From positions 1-38,499 of IMG/VR virus record IMGVR_UViG_3300024999_000225: DNA of 38,499 bases; one strand, 5' to 3'. The notes beneath the pieces were generated by a model. The model saw only the letters and a program-made list of their open reading frames with translations, was not told where the DNA came from and did no database searches. The stretch's first letter is position 1, and every line of letters begins with the position of its first letter. The DNA is from a virus. The translations under genes were made by a program, and so were the position numbers. Of this stretch, positions 15,303-22,631 are shown in pieces.

Positions 15303-16121
15303 ATGAATGAAAACGAAGACTTCAAAAAATCTCCATCATCACTTTCAATCAGACTAGACAATGAAGATGGTAAAAATGAATGGGCCTCACTCCAAACACG
15401 CACAGGTTTAACATCAAAGGATTTATTGTTAGATGTCATCAGATTAAAGAAAGATCAGTTAGAAGCAGAATCAGGTGGAATATCTGAACTTGTAACACCC
15501 CAAATGATAAAAGTAAAAGAACATACAGAGCGAATAATTCAAATGTTTGCAGAGATTACTAGAAGTGAAGCAGATCAAAAGAGATTCCATATGGAAACAG
15601 TTCAAACAATAACAGATGATTTTAAAATTACTATAGACAACCTAAGAGAAAGAATAGATATTGCTGAGAATAACAAAAAGGAATCTGACAAACTTAGAAA
15701 AGAATCAGAAGAAAATGCTGATAAATTATCCAAAAGGAATATTGAGTTAGAATCAACTTCGGCTAATTCAAACTATTTAATTGAGACACTAAGATTAGAA
15801 AACGATGATATGAAAACAAGGATTGGATTGGTGGATGAATTAGAATTTAAATATGATGAGTTAGAAGAATCTAATAAGTATCTTCAGCTTCAATTAAAAG
15901 AATCTGAGAATAAGTCTATATTCTTAGATGAAAAATTGATTGAATCAAAACAAGATCGATTGAATGAGATTAATGGATTAAGAGAAAGTCATGCGTTAGA
16001 ACTAAAAGCATTGAGGCAAGAATTAAGGGAAGAAAATGATAATAGAATCAATGAGATGAAAAAGGAAGCAGAAAGATTAATGGTCAAGGAGAAAATATGG
16101 TTGCCAGTAAGTGTTAGGTAA
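15303..16121 (+). CDS. Coiled-coil DNA-binding-like plasmid protein (KfrA-like layout)
   Basis: This is a 272-residue protein. The first 55 residues (SIRLDNEDGKNEWASLQTRTGLTSKDLLLDVIRLKKDQL) look like a short helix-turn-helix or ribbon-helix-helix DNA-binding head. The rest, from about 65 to 262, is almost uninterrupted coiled coil rich in Glu, Lys, Leu and Asn. A DNA-binding head with a long coiled-coil tail is the layout of KfrA-type plasmid proteins, which form filaments and aid stability, although no sequence match is claimed. It is divergent from parM, preceded by AAGGAGGAATTACC and by four GTATAC palindromes, and ends in a strong terminator. Confidence 0.6.
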   Translation: MNENEDFKKSPSSLSIRLDNEDGKNEWASLQTRTGLTSKDLLLDVIRLKKDQLEAESGGISELVTPQMIKVKEHTERIIQMFAEITRSEADQKRFHMETVQTITDDFKITIDNLRERIDIAENNKKESDKLRKESEENADKLSKRNIELESTSANSNYLIETLRLENDDMKTRIGLVDELEFKYDELEESNKYLQLQLKESENKSIFLDEKLIESKQDRLNEINGLRESHALELKALRQELREENDNRINEMKKEAERLMVKEKIWLPVSVR

Positions 16122-16144
16122 TATCAAAGTCTATAAAATAACCA

Positions 16145-16184
16145 AAGCACTATCCATTTTATTTTGGATAGTGCTTATTTTTTT
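16145..16184 (+). terminator. Terminator of the coiled-coil gene
   Basis: AAGCACTATCCA (16145-16156) pairs perfectly with TGGATAGTGCTT (16165-16176), then ATTTTTTT. This is a very strong rho-independent terminator that isolates the downstream replicon. Confidence 0.9.
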
Positions 16185-16206
16185 CGCTTTTATTATCCGG
16201 CCTAAG

Positions 16207-16305
16207 TTATCAACATGTGTACAATTATCGAAATTAGTAAAACTTACACACAAGGGAAAATATTTCTAAGAACTTATACACAGGCATGTCGATATGTAGT
16301 ATAAT
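16207..16305 (+). promoter_or_regulatory. DnaA-box cluster and candidate rep promoter
   Basis: TTATCAACA (16207-16215), TTACACACA (16244-16252) and TTATACACA (16274-16282) each match the DnaA box TTATNCACA with one or no change. A TATAAT at 16300-16305 could be the -10 of the Rep promoter. The third box lies about where its -35 would be, so DnaA could act on transcription as well as on strand opening. The leader from about 16312 to 16524 is non-coding. Confidence 0.6.
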
Positions 16306-16356
16306 CTTAGGGATAGGAATATTTAGTGAAGAAATTAATTAGATATACACGCATAG

Positions 16357-16459
16357 CAAAACCCTTGATATGTTCGGCAGCCAAACTGTTCACATCAAGG
16401 GTCAGGACAAGGGAAATTCAGTTATACAGGAGCAATAGGTTTCTTTTTGGAAACTCATT
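16357..16459 (-). ncRNA. Predicted antisense RNA opposite the rep leader
   Basis: A minus-strand promoter at 16466-16493 would start an RNA near 16459. About 60 bases on it meets a stem of ACCCTTGAT (16402-16394) with ATCAAGGGT (16369-16361), followed by TTTT, giving a product near 100 bases. It is complementary to the middle of the Rep mRNA leader. The leader also contains a hairpin (CTAGCA with TGCTAG, 16491-16509) just before the rep ribosome site. This is the layout of countertranscribed RNAs that limit copy number in plasmids of Bacillota. Confidence 0.55.
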
Positions 16460-16465
16460 TCCTTT

Positions 16466-16493
16466 ATTATAACATGTATTTTCAGTTTGTCTA
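16466..16493 (-). promoter_or_regulatory. Antisense promoter in the rep leader
   Basis: On the minus strand TAGACA (16493-16488), 16 bases, then TATAAT (16471-16466) preceded by TGT as an extended -10. It is close to consensus and directed away from the rep coding region. Confidence 0.6.
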
Positions 16494-16524
16494 GCATTGC
16501 TACTGCTAGGAAGAGGGAAATATT

Positions 16525-16917
16525 TTGTTTAGATTACCTAAACCTCAGAAAAATTTCATGGAAGTCCCAAATATTGTATTTGATGAATTGATACCTAGAA
16601 TTAGTAATCTATCGGCCCTGAAGTGCTATTTACTCATGCTAAGAAAATGTTGGGGTTTCTCGAAGATAGGTGATTGGATCAGTATATCTCAACTAATTAA
16701 ACTTACTGGATTATCTCGTCAATCTTGTATCTCAGGAATGAAATGGTTAGAAGATAATGGTTTAATATGGTTATCGAAGTCTGGTGTAAATGGGTCTATT
16801 AAGATAATGTATTTTTTGTGTAGTGAAGAGACTGAGGAAATTGAAAATATGGTAAAGGAGGGAATGATAAGTGCAGATAAATTATATGAAATGATGATGG
16901 AAGAAAGGAAATCGTAA
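16525..16917 (+). CDS. Small winged-helix replication protein (phage O/replisome-organiser N-domain type)
   Basis: This is a 130-residue protein starting at TTG (MFRLPKPQ) eight bases after AGGAAGAGGG; no ATG with a ribosome site is near. NFMEVPNIVFDELIPRISNLSALKCYLLMLRKCWGF, then ISISQLIKLTGLSRQSCISGMKWLEDNGLIWL, is the winged-helix pattern of phage replication protein O and replisome-organiser N-terminal domains. The usual C-terminal DnaD-like or helicase-loading domain is missing, so this is either a short initiator or a truncated one. DnaA boxes before and after, four iterons downstream and an antisense RNA over its leader mark it as the plasmid Rep. The rare start codon also keeps expression low. 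Confidence 0.65.
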   Translation: MFRLPKPQKNFMEVPNIVFDELIPRISNLSALKCYLLMLRKCWGFSKIGDWISISQLIKLTGLSRQSCISGMKWLEDNGLIWLSKSGVNGSIKIMYFLCSEETEEIENMVKEGMISADKLYEMMMEERKS

Positions 16918-16927
16918 ATGTCAACCA

Positions 16928-17099
16928 GTCTAAATTCTATACTGGTTTTACCCTACTTATCCACAGAAAACACCAGTCTAAATTCTTGACCCGTCTAAAT
17001 TCTATACCCGACCCGTATAGAATTTAGACCCACAAAAGAAACCTATACAAGTCTTATATATCTTACTATTATTACCAGTAATATGAAAAGTTATCCACA
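16928..17099. repeat. Iterons and DnaA boxes (candidate origin of replication)
   Basis: GTCTAAATTCTATAC is found at 16928-16942 and 16993-17007, as a shortened copy GTCTAAATTCT at 16976-16986, and inverted at 17015-17029. The last two full copies face each other across seven bases, forming a 15-pair perfect hairpin. The first copy lies in an AACCAGT/ACTGGTT stem (16924-16947) followed by TTTT, which could also terminate rep. Perfect DnaA boxes TTATCCACA lie at 16957-16965 and 17091-17099. Together with the boxes upstream of rep, this is the best origin candidate in the window. Confidence 0.7.
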
Positions 17100-17114
17100 G
17101 GGAGGAAAACAAAA

Positions 17115-17336
17115 ATGCAAAGACAAAGCACATGGGAACTAAAAGAATGCAAAGACTCCTACACAGAATTAATTGAGTCAGTCGAATCAACAGAAATTAT
17201 AGTAAGTAAAAGAATGAAAGTTATTGCTAAAGAAATATCTATTACATGTTTTATTGATCATATTAAACCTAATTTAGAGAATTTCAAGAATAGAGTTGTG
17301 AGAGAGAATAGGATTATGAATTATAAGGTTTCTTAA
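17115..17336 (+). CDS. Hypothetical small basic protein next to the origin
   Basis: This is a 73-residue protein with a strong ribosome site (GGGAGG) 16 bases after a DnaA box. The sequence is helical and charged (MQRQSTWELKECKDSYTELI.., FKNRVVRENRIMNYKVS). No family was recognised. Its position directly beside the iterons suggests a role in origin function or copy control. It converges with the DUF5662 gene only five bases away, with no terminator visible between them. Confidence 0.6.
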   Translation: MQRQSTWELKECKDSYTELIESVESTEIIVSKRMKVIAKEISITCFIDHIKPNLENFKNRVVRENRIMNYKVS

Positions 17337-17340
17337 ATAT

Positions 17341-17799
17341 CTACTCAAACAATTTAACTGTATTCTTAAAAATCCCTGCCATATCATTTGAATAACCAAA
17401 TCTATCTTGATTTTTATCAATACTAGTAAGAATATTACCATCATTATGTCTCATAGTAGATGCTTTCCAATCACAGATCATTTCAATTATATCAATCAAA
17501 TCCATATCTTTAATTCCATTGGGAAAATGCTCTGGGTGATGTCTTGAGTTAGCATAATGATGATCTAATGCAGGTTTCATCTCTTTAAGAAATTGGTAAT
17601 ATTCCTCACTTCCATATGTTGATTTTGAAAGTTTTGGAGTATATTCAGTGAATGTATCCACTTCTATATCTTCTAATTTTGAATTATCGTGATTAATTGC
17701 TCTTTCACCTAAAAATTTAATTACTTGATTCATGAATTTATTTACCAATTGTTTGTGTTTATATGTATCACACATTGTTTCGTATTTTGTCATTGTCAT
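17341..17799 (-). CDS. DUF5662 family protein
   Basis: This is a 152-residue protein. The typical family pattern is present: INHDNSKLEDIE with the HD-S-K start, TYGSEEYYQFL, HHYANSRHHPEHF, then DLIDIIEMICDWKASTMRHNDGNI and NQDRFGYS. The conserved His and Asp suggest a metal-binding, HD-like helical fold, and the family is frequent in phages and plasmids of Bacillota; its reaction is unknown. It is the last gene of the right-hand minus-strand block, downstream of nucleotide-metabolism genes. A role in nucleotide turnover is only a guess from context. Confidence 0.8.
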   Translation of the reverse strand: MTMTKYETMCDTYKHKQLVNKFMNQVIKFLGERAINHDNSKLEDIEVDTFTEYTPKLSKSTYGSEEYYQFLKEMKPALDHHYANSRHHPEHFPNGIKDMDLIDIIEMICDWKASTMRHNDGNILTSIDKNQDRFGYSNDMAGIFKNTVKLFE

Positions 17800-17838
17800 A
17801 TTAATTCCTCCTAAAATTTTAATATTTAGATAAGTATT

Positions 17839-18114
17839 TTACCCACCACACCTTGTACAAACCATTATTCTTTCAAAACTTTCCCTGCCAAAATGCTCAC
17901 CTCTTGATTCATTAACTTCCTTTAATTCACTTCTACAAATTTCACATAATCCTTCTGACTCACAATATTCCTTATTAATTTCAATTAATGTTGTTTTTAA
18001 AGAATCTTTATTTATGATATTACAAGGATCTATTAATCCATTAACCGCTTGTAAAAATACCGCACTTTCTATTGAGCAAAGCATAATGTCTTCGATATCT
18101 ATAGTATTATTCAT
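17839..18114 (-). CDS. Small zinc-ribbon protein
   Basis: This is a 91-residue protein. CEICRSEL (about residue 58) and CTRCGG at the very end give a CxxC..CxxC zinc site. The first half is helical and acidic (IDIEDIMLCSIESAVFLQAVNGLIDP). AGAAGGAG precedes the ATG. It has no assigned function. It lies between the deoxyribosyltransferase-like gene and the DUF5662 gene. Confidence 0.65.
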   Translation of the reverse strand: MNNTIDIEDIMLCSIESAVFLQAVNGLIDPCNIINKDSLKTTLIEINKEYCESEGLCEICRSELKEVNESRGEHFGRESFERIMVCTRCGG

Positions 18115-18153
18115 GTTTTAATCTCCTTCTAATTTTAATATTATTAGTTTTAT

Positions 18154-18585
18154 TTAATAACTAAAGTTATTTTGATCAAACATATTTCCTAACAATTCTA
18201 TTACATCATCAAGCGTCTCACAATAATTGCTAATACAACAATTAATATGAGGACTCCAGTGCCTTCCTTGCTCTCCGAATGCAATTACTGGTTTCCCTAA
18301 TTCTTTAAATCTTGTTAATTCAAATATTGTGCCAGGAGAAAAATCTATATCATTTATACATACCACACAAATATCTGATTTATTAATGTAATAATTATTT
18401 TGATCCACAATTACTTTTTCACTATATGTATGATTCATTTCCTTTAAGAAAGTTTTAACAGGATTGAATGTATAGATAAAACAACTTTCTGCCCACGCAT
18501 CTAATTTATCTCTCCATTCACTTGCTTTATGTAATTCATTATTCCTATGGTAGTGAGTCATGCAAGACGCCTCATAAATGTACAT
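18154..18585 (-). CDS. Nucleoside 2-deoxyribosyltransferase-like protein
   Basis: This is a 143-residue protein. MYIYEASCMT starts the Rossmann-like first strand. SDICVVCINDIDFSPGTIFELTRFKELGKPVIAF (about residues 70-103) is the hallmark of the family: the D-x-x-V strand, the acidic D..PGT.FE active-site loop with the catalytic Glu, and GKPVI. Family members move deoxyribose between bases or cleave nucleoside monophosphates, and serve base salvage or DNA modification. It lies one base after the guanylate-kinase-like gene in a nucleotide-metabolism operon. Confidence 0.8.
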   Translation of the reverse strand: MYIYEASCMTHYHRNNELHKASEWRDKLDAWAESCFIYTFNPVKTFLKEMNHTYSEKVIVDQNNYYINKSDICVVCINDIDFSPGTIFELTRFKELGKPVIAFGEQGRHWSPHINCCISNYCETLDDVIELLGNMFDQNNFSY

Positions 18586-18586
18586 T

Positions 18587-19105
18587 TTAACACTCTCCTT
18601 TAATTTTATTTAAAACTTCTTGTAAACAATCATTAACAGCAATATTTTCAACCACATAATCTACTTCTTTATCAATGAATTGAAATAATCCTTGATCTGA
18701 AAATATTCTTCTAAATACTTCCATAAGATTATCACCTCTATCTACCATGCGTTTTAATCTTACACGCTCTGGGACTTTGATATAGAATGATTTAATATGT
18801 AGGTCTTCAATCTTTAATAATTGCCTAAAGCCGTGGGGTTCAACCACACAAATTGAATTATCTAAACAATCTTCATGAGCAATTCCATAATACCATCCAT
18901 TATACATTGTATATTCTGCAAAGAAATTAATTTTTAAATGATATGAAAAATCTTCTTTTGATATATAGTGATAATCTACTCCATCAGTTTCTCCATCTCT
19001 CATTGGTCTTGTTGTATAGCTTACTATTTTTGAATATCCGCAATTAACTAATTGTTTTTCTACTGTTGATTTTCCACTGGCCGATTCACCTATTAAGATA
19101 ATCAT
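18587..19105 (-). CDS. Guanylate-kinase-like nucleoside monophosphate kinase
   Basis: This is a 172-residue protein. The P-loop is GESASGKST at residues 6-14. SYTTRPMRDGETDGVDYHYIS (about 29-49) is the guanylate-kinase GMP-binding region with the conserved R and Y. DFSYHLKINFFAEYTMYNGWYYGI continues as the substrate lid. It is a bit shorter than cellular Gmk (about 205), as in phage dNMP kinases. It would phosphorylate (d)GMP, or another dNMP, with ATP. Its start overlaps the stop of thyX by one base (TAATG), so the two are translated together. Confidence 0.85.
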   Translation of the reverse strand: MIILIGESASGKSTVEKQLVNCGYSKIVSYTTRPMRDGETDGVDYHYISKEDFSYHLKINFFAEYTMYNGWYYGIAHEDCLDNSICVVEPHGFRQLLKIEDLHIKSFYIKVPERVRLKRMVDRGDNLMEVFRRIFSDQGLFQFIDKEVDYVVENIAVNDCLQEVLNKIKGEC

Positions 19106-19860
19106 TATTTATTCAACCTCTCTAATAACATTTTTTTAGTAGGTTTCTTACCACAGCATTTATTCTCTTCTGGACACCATAAAAGGTATTCGCATTGAGG
19201 AACTAATTTATCTTCCAACTGAGGTAACGTTTTTAATACTGCTATTCTCATAAGGCTGGCTAATTGTTTATGAAATTCTTGCGTCCTTGTGCATAGTCGT
19301 TTATGCATGTAATGAATTAATGCTTCTATAGTAAATGCAATAGTATAAGATGTGTTGGTTGCTCTAGGTAAAACATAATTTGAATCTTCTGTAGCTTGTT
19401 TTTCTTTAATGCCTTGTAAAGTCAAGTAATTCTTAATCTTAGTTCTTGAGATATTAATATTTTTCATTATTGTTTCATATTCTTTTTTAGCGTCTTCATT
19501 ATTCATTATAGTTTCAGGAGTTGTATAATCAAAATTATCCATATCAACATATCTAAATGATTTTAGATTTTTGACTATATTATTTGGATTTTCATCATAT
19601 GTATTTTCATTTATTGGGAAATTTCTTACGCCTATTTCATGTCTTAATCCTTGTTCTGCAACCCCCCGATCAACACCCTCAATTTTAAATTTAATATATT
19701 CAGTTCTACTTCCGCTATAATGTTCGTCTTCAAAGCATTTATTACCTACTTTTTCAGCAAACTCAATGGGTGTATCGTAGCACTCACACGCAAATTTCCC
19801 CCATTCTTCAAATACTTTTTCAATTTGTTCAGGGTTTAATAAAGTTACTTTAATTGTCAA
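19105..19860 (-). CDS. ThyX-like flavin-dependent thymidylate synthase with variant motif
   Basis: This is a 251-residue protein with a TTG start after AAAGGAAG. HYSGSRTEYIKFKIEGVDRGVAEQGLRHEIGV matches the ThyX core, but the RHR signature reads RHE. After it, about 18 extra residues (FPINENTYDENPNNIVKN) precede SFRYVDMDNFDYTTPETI, which corresponds to the usual S-x-RYV. LPRATNTSYTIAFTIEALIHYMHKRLCTRTQEFHKQLASLMR is the C-terminal ThyX helix pair that binds FAD and dUMP. It would make dTMP from dUMP with folate and NADPH. The insertion and the R-to-E change could alter substrate, for example toward a modified pyrimidine. Confidence 0.75.
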   Translation of the reverse strand: MTIKVTLLNPEQIEKVFEEWGKFACECYDTPIEFAEKVGNKCFEDEHYSGSRTEYIKFKIEGVDRGVAEQGLRHEIGVRNFPINENTYDENPNNIVKNLKSFRYVDMDNFDYTTPETIMNNEDAKKEYETIMKNINISRTKIKNYLTLQGIKEKQATEDSNYVLPRATNTSYTIAFTIEALIHYMHKRLCTRTQEFHKQLASLMRIAVLKTLPQLEDKLVPQCEYLLWCPEENKCCGKKPTKKMLLERLNK

Positions 19861-19888
19861 TTATATCTTCCTTTCTATTTAAAATATA

Positions 19889-20380
19889 CTAAAACTTAAC
19901 CTTGTCATATTTATACTTCCCTCTATAAATACATCTATCAACATGACCACAAGTTTCACAACTTTTCTCAACAACTAATTTTAATTGATTGTGACATGAC
20001 ACAAAATTCTTCATCGGTTCTAACCCATTAGCTCTAATTTTTACTTCTTCGTCTGATATACCTCCTTGAATTTTTTCATTATCTTGATCTAACAACAATT
20101 GCTGATATACTTCTATTGTTTTCAAATATAAATCCGTGACATCGCCTATTTCTTTGTCATCATCAAATTTTACACGATAATAATCTACGTTTTTCCTTGT
20201 ACTCTTTTTGACAATTGTGCATTCTAATCCTCTGTATTCAAATACTGTTCCTGTATAAATTAGTATTTGATCAGAAACTTCAAACTTAGATTTGCTTTTT
20301 ATGTCACTTATCTCTTTATATTTATCTTCTTTCTTTTTTGCACTAGTTTGTGATAATAATGATTTACTTTTTACTGCCAT
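19889..20380 (-). CDS. Hypothetical protein with Cys cluster
   Basis: This encodes 163 residues from MAVKSKSLL; the ATG lies after GAGGTGAAAAGA, and a GTG three codons earlier is inside the ribosome site. The basic, Ser/Lys-rich N-terminus is followed by a small strand-rich domain (ILIYTGTVFEYRGLECTIVKKSTRKNVDYYRVKFDD) resembling an SH3-like or KOW-like barrel. A C-terminal CHNQLKLVVEKSCETCGHVDRC has several Cys that may bind metal. No family was recognised. A promoter lies upstream at 20434-20462, and a five-codon upstream ORF ends within its leader. Confidence 0.55.
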   Translation of the reverse strand: MAVKSKSLLSQTSAKKKEDKYKEISDIKSKSKFEVSDQILIYTGTVFEYRGLECTIVKKSTRKNVDYYRVKFDDDKEIGDVTDLYLKTIEVYQQLLLDQDNEKIQGGISDEEVKIRANGLEPMKNFVSCHNQLKLVVEKSCETCGHVDRCIYRGKYKYDKVKF

Positions 20381-20394
20381 TCTTTTCACCTCAA

Positions 20395-20412
20395 TTACAA
20401 TTTATTTTTCAT
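20395..20412 (-). CDS. Five-codon upstream ORF
   Basis: ATG AAA AAT AAA TTG TAA follows GAGGAATACAT, a usable ribosome site, and ends 14 bases before the next gene's start. It may tune translation of that gene by ribosome recycling. It could also be chance. Confidence 0.3.
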   Translation of the reverse strand: MKNKL

Positions 20413-20433
20413 ATGTATTCCTCGCCTACAAAC

Positions 20434-20462
20434 ATTATACATTAATCAATAAGAAAAGTAAA
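20434..20462 (-). promoter_or_regulatory. Promoter before the 163-residue protein gene
   Basis: On the minus strand TTTACT (20462-20457), 17 bases, TATAAT (20439-20434). The start point is near 20427. Confidence 0.5.
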
Positions 20463-20480
20463 TAATAATTATTTTTATAT

Positions 20481-20696
20481 TTAATACTGTACAAATCCAA
20501 TTCTATCAACATCATCTGTTCTCATAAATTCTTCAATGTCTTCCTCCTTAGTATCATCAGGAAATGAGCAATATTTATAATTATCACCTACCATATCTGA
20601 CATATTTTGAATATATTTAATTTCTTTTGCATTAAATATTAATAAAATAGGAATATTAGCAGAATCATAAATTACATCACCAATTTTTACCAACAT
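20481..20696 (-). CDS. Hypothetical small acidic protein
   Basis: This is a 71-residue protein with a strong ribosome site (GAGGAGG). A strand-rich start MLVKIGDVIYDSANIPILLIF is followed by an acidic helix (DDTKEEDIEEFMRTDD) and ends GFVQY. No family was recognised. It is not obviously coupled to its neighbours. Confidence 0.6.
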   Translation of the reverse strand: MLVKIGDVIYDSANIPILLIFNAKEIKYIQNMSDMVGDNYKYCSFPDDTKEEDIEEFMRTDDVDRIGFVQY

Positions 20697-20815
20697 TATG
20701 TATTCCTCCTCTAAATTTCCTTCTCTAAGACTTCATAAACTAATTCTTAACACAATTCCACCCTAATAAAATTCTAAACCATTCTATATGCCATTCTGTC
20801 GCTCTCAAATCGTTT

Positions 20816-20995
20816 CTACTTCATCAGGTCTGGTTCATTCAACAAGTCATAAGCAACTTTTATAATTTGCCTAAGAATAACATCGCATTCAGTAAAATCT
20901 TTTCCATCAAAATCTGAGATTAAAAATTCCATCATCCTATCATAGTGTTTTGATTCTAATTTCTTATTTGTAAGTTTTGTTTGAATTTGATTCAT
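20816..20995 (-). CDS. Hypothetical small protein
   Basis: This encodes 59 residues, MNQIQTKLTNKKLESKHYDR.. ending LLNEPDLMK, with AAAGGAG before the ATG. It is mostly helical with charged faces. No family was recognised. It fills the space between the 71-residue ORF and a non-coding gap. Confidence 0.55.
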   Translation of the reverse strand: MNQIQTKLTNKKLESKHYDRMMEFLISDFDGKDFTECDVILRQIIKVAYDLLNEPDLMK

Positions 20996-21000
20996 TTTTA

Positions 21001-21289
21001 ATCATTCTCCTTTTAATTTATCATTTAAATCATCTCTAAGCTCTTCAAAAACACAGACCTAAACAAGTATTCAAGTATCAAATTCTGACTTAACCTTGCT
21101 ATCATTCTGACGATTATGTAATAATACAGTTCTACAACCATTGCTATAAGCGACTTGTAGAGTGTGAAATTTTCAATTGAAATTTTATTCTCTTGATATA
21201 TCTACTTAGATTATCTTATTTCACTTTACCTATGATTAATGAAATAACGAACTATATTCTCACTGATTATTTAATTTTCATCATTTTAA
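21001..21289. other. Non-coding gap in the small-gene block
   Basis: This is about 290 bases without a convincing gene. Close to the next ORF's ribosome site an 18-codon open stretch on the minus strand reads VCVFEELRDDLNDKLKGE with no start codon, perhaps the tail of a decayed gene. A short palindrome TTTCAATTGAAA lies in the middle (about 21171). No promoter is clear. Confidence 0.4.
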
Positions 21290-21496
21290 TTAATCTTCTC
21301 TTTGTACAAAACTAGGTCTATGTTCAAATCTTCTAGAACTATAAGGATCATAACAACTGCATTTTCCACATGGACAATATTTATTTTCTTTTTTATTTAT
21401 GCAGTCTATTCTGCATCCAAAATAATCTTCTTGACTCTTTTTAAGTGTTTTCCAATTGATACAATCTGTACAGGTTACGCGAGTGTTTGAGTCCAT
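21290..21496 (-). CDS. Cys-rich small protein
   Basis: This is a 68-residue protein. CTDC, then CRIDC, then CPCGKCSC gives eight or nine Cys in 50 residues, a likely double metal site of the kind seen in small phage zinc proteins (CTDCINWKTL..). The C-terminus is basic and aromatic (YDPYSSRRFEHRPSF). TAAGGAGTGAA precedes the ATG. Function is unknown. Confidence 0.65.
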   Translation of the reverse strand: MDSNTRVTCTDCINWKTLKKSQEDYFGCRIDCINKKENKYCPCGKCSCYDPYSSRRFEHRPSFVQRED

Positions 21497-21523
21497 TTTG
21501 TTTTCACTCCTTAAATAATTTAT

Positions 21524-21712
21524 TTATTTTACTACTTTTAATTGCAAAGCTACTTGCTCTGCATGACCCATCATTTTGTATTTCTCAATATCAACTACTT
21601 TATAGTTTTTACTTTCATTTTTGATAATTACAGATTCTCCATTTTCATAACCTGAATTTGTAGTATATGCGGTTACTAATTCATCTTTTGAGTTGTAGAG
21701 TAGAATATCCAA
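21524..21712 (-). CDS. Hypothetical small protein (TTG start)
   Basis: This encodes 62 residues starting at TTG (MDILLYNSKDE), with AAAGGAG about ten bases upstream. The strand-rich, mildly basic sequence ends HAEQVALQLKVVK. It looks like a small beta-barrel, but no family was recognised. Confidence 0.55.
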   Translation of the reverse strand: MDILLYNSKDELVTAYTTNSGYENGESVIIKNESKNYKVVDIEKYKMMGHAEQVALQLKVVK

Positions 21713-21741
21713 TTAGTTTTTCTCCTTTAATTTAATTATGA

Positions 21742-21915
21742 TTATGATTCTAATAAACCATTTTCATCTTTAATTTTGCAGGAATAGCAAATATTTTTAC
21801 TGCATTCTGTACGATATGATCTTGATTGTAGTTCATTACATTCATGGCAAGTTAATTTAGATGATTTGATTCCATCTGGGATGATATTTCTGCCTGAGAT
21901 GTATTTGTATTTCAT
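21742..21915 (-). CDS. Small zinc-ribbon protein
   Basis: This is a 57-residue protein (MKYKYISGRNIIPDGIKSSK.., ends KDENGLLES). CHEC and later CSKNICYSC give a four-to-five Cys metal site. AAAAAGGAG precedes the ATG. It resembles the other zinc miniproteins of this block in size and spacing. Confidence 0.55.
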   Translation of the reverse strand: MKYKYISGRNIIPDGIKSSKLTCHECNELQSRSYRTECSKNICYSCKIKDENGLLES

Positions 21916-21964
21916 TTTGATTTCTCCTTTTTAAATTAGAATAGAATAAAATAAAATTTATCTT

Positions 21965-22120
21965 TTAACCAAGCATAATTTCTCTATATTGATCTGAAAA
22001 ATTAACTTGTTCAATTTCTATTGACTTCTCTACTTCTCCGTCAGTAATCCAAATATCATAATCAGTTTTTCCTTGTGAATCAAGTTTTTCTAACTCAATA
22101 ATTAAGTCCCTAAGTTTCAT
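21965..22120 (-). CDS. Hypothetical 51-residue protein
   Basis: It starts MKLRDLIIELEKLDSQGKTD, then YDIWITDGEVEKSIEI, ending YREIMLG. GAAAGGAGTTAAAC precedes the ATG. The pattern of a short helix and then strands with YDIWI is seen in small phage proteins. No family was named. Confidence 0.5.
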   Translation of the reverse strand: MKLRDLIIELEKLDSQGKTDYDIWITDGEVEKSIEIEQVNFSDQYREIMLG

Positions 22121-22165
22121 TTAGTTTAACTCCTTTCTAAAAGCATTCGAAATAGGTTCTTGATG

Positions 22166-22597
22166 CTAGTTTAATCTCATTCCCCAACATTTATATTCTT
22201 TTTTAGGTGATTCATTTCCATTTAATATTACATCAATGTAATTATCATCTAAAATTTCTGTAACAATTCCCATCTTATGATTGTAATAAACTTCATCATC
22301 AACTTTAAAATCAAAATTAGTTAAATAATAATTTAAATAATTAAATCTATCACAAAATTTATTTAATTCATCATATGTAATTATTTCACAACTTCTATTA
22401 AATGAAGCAAAAGAGAAAACAATTGTTGTTTGTGAAAGCTCAAATATAAATTTATCTAACTTACTCTCTGTCTCTTTTTTGATATCAATTATAGTTAAGT
22501 CAAACTTCTTTCTAAAGTTTTCCATTATGGTGAAAATAGAGTCTATTGATCTCATAGCATGATAATCATTATTCATTTCTATAGTTCCATTAAACAT
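22166..22597 (-). CDS. Hypothetical protein
   Basis: This is a 143-residue protein with AGAAAGGAAG before the ATG. The first 95 residues are alpha/beta (IDSIFTIMENFRKKFDLTIIDIKK, then TTIVFSFASF). The C-terminal 45 form a compact strand-rich module, FKVDDEVYYNHKMGIVTEILDDNYIDVILNG, which looks like a KOW/SH3-like barrel. No family was recognised. Confidence 0.6.
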   Translation of the reverse strand: MFNGTIEMNNDYHAMRSIDSIFTIMENFRKKFDLTIIDIKKETESKLDKFIFELSQTTIVFSFASFNRSCEIITYDELNKFCDRFNYLNYYLTNFDFKVDDEVYYNHKMGIVTEILDDNYIDVILNGNESPKKEYKCWGMRLN

Positions 22598-22631
22598 TTA
22601 CATCTTCCTTTCTTAATTTCAATTAAAATCA

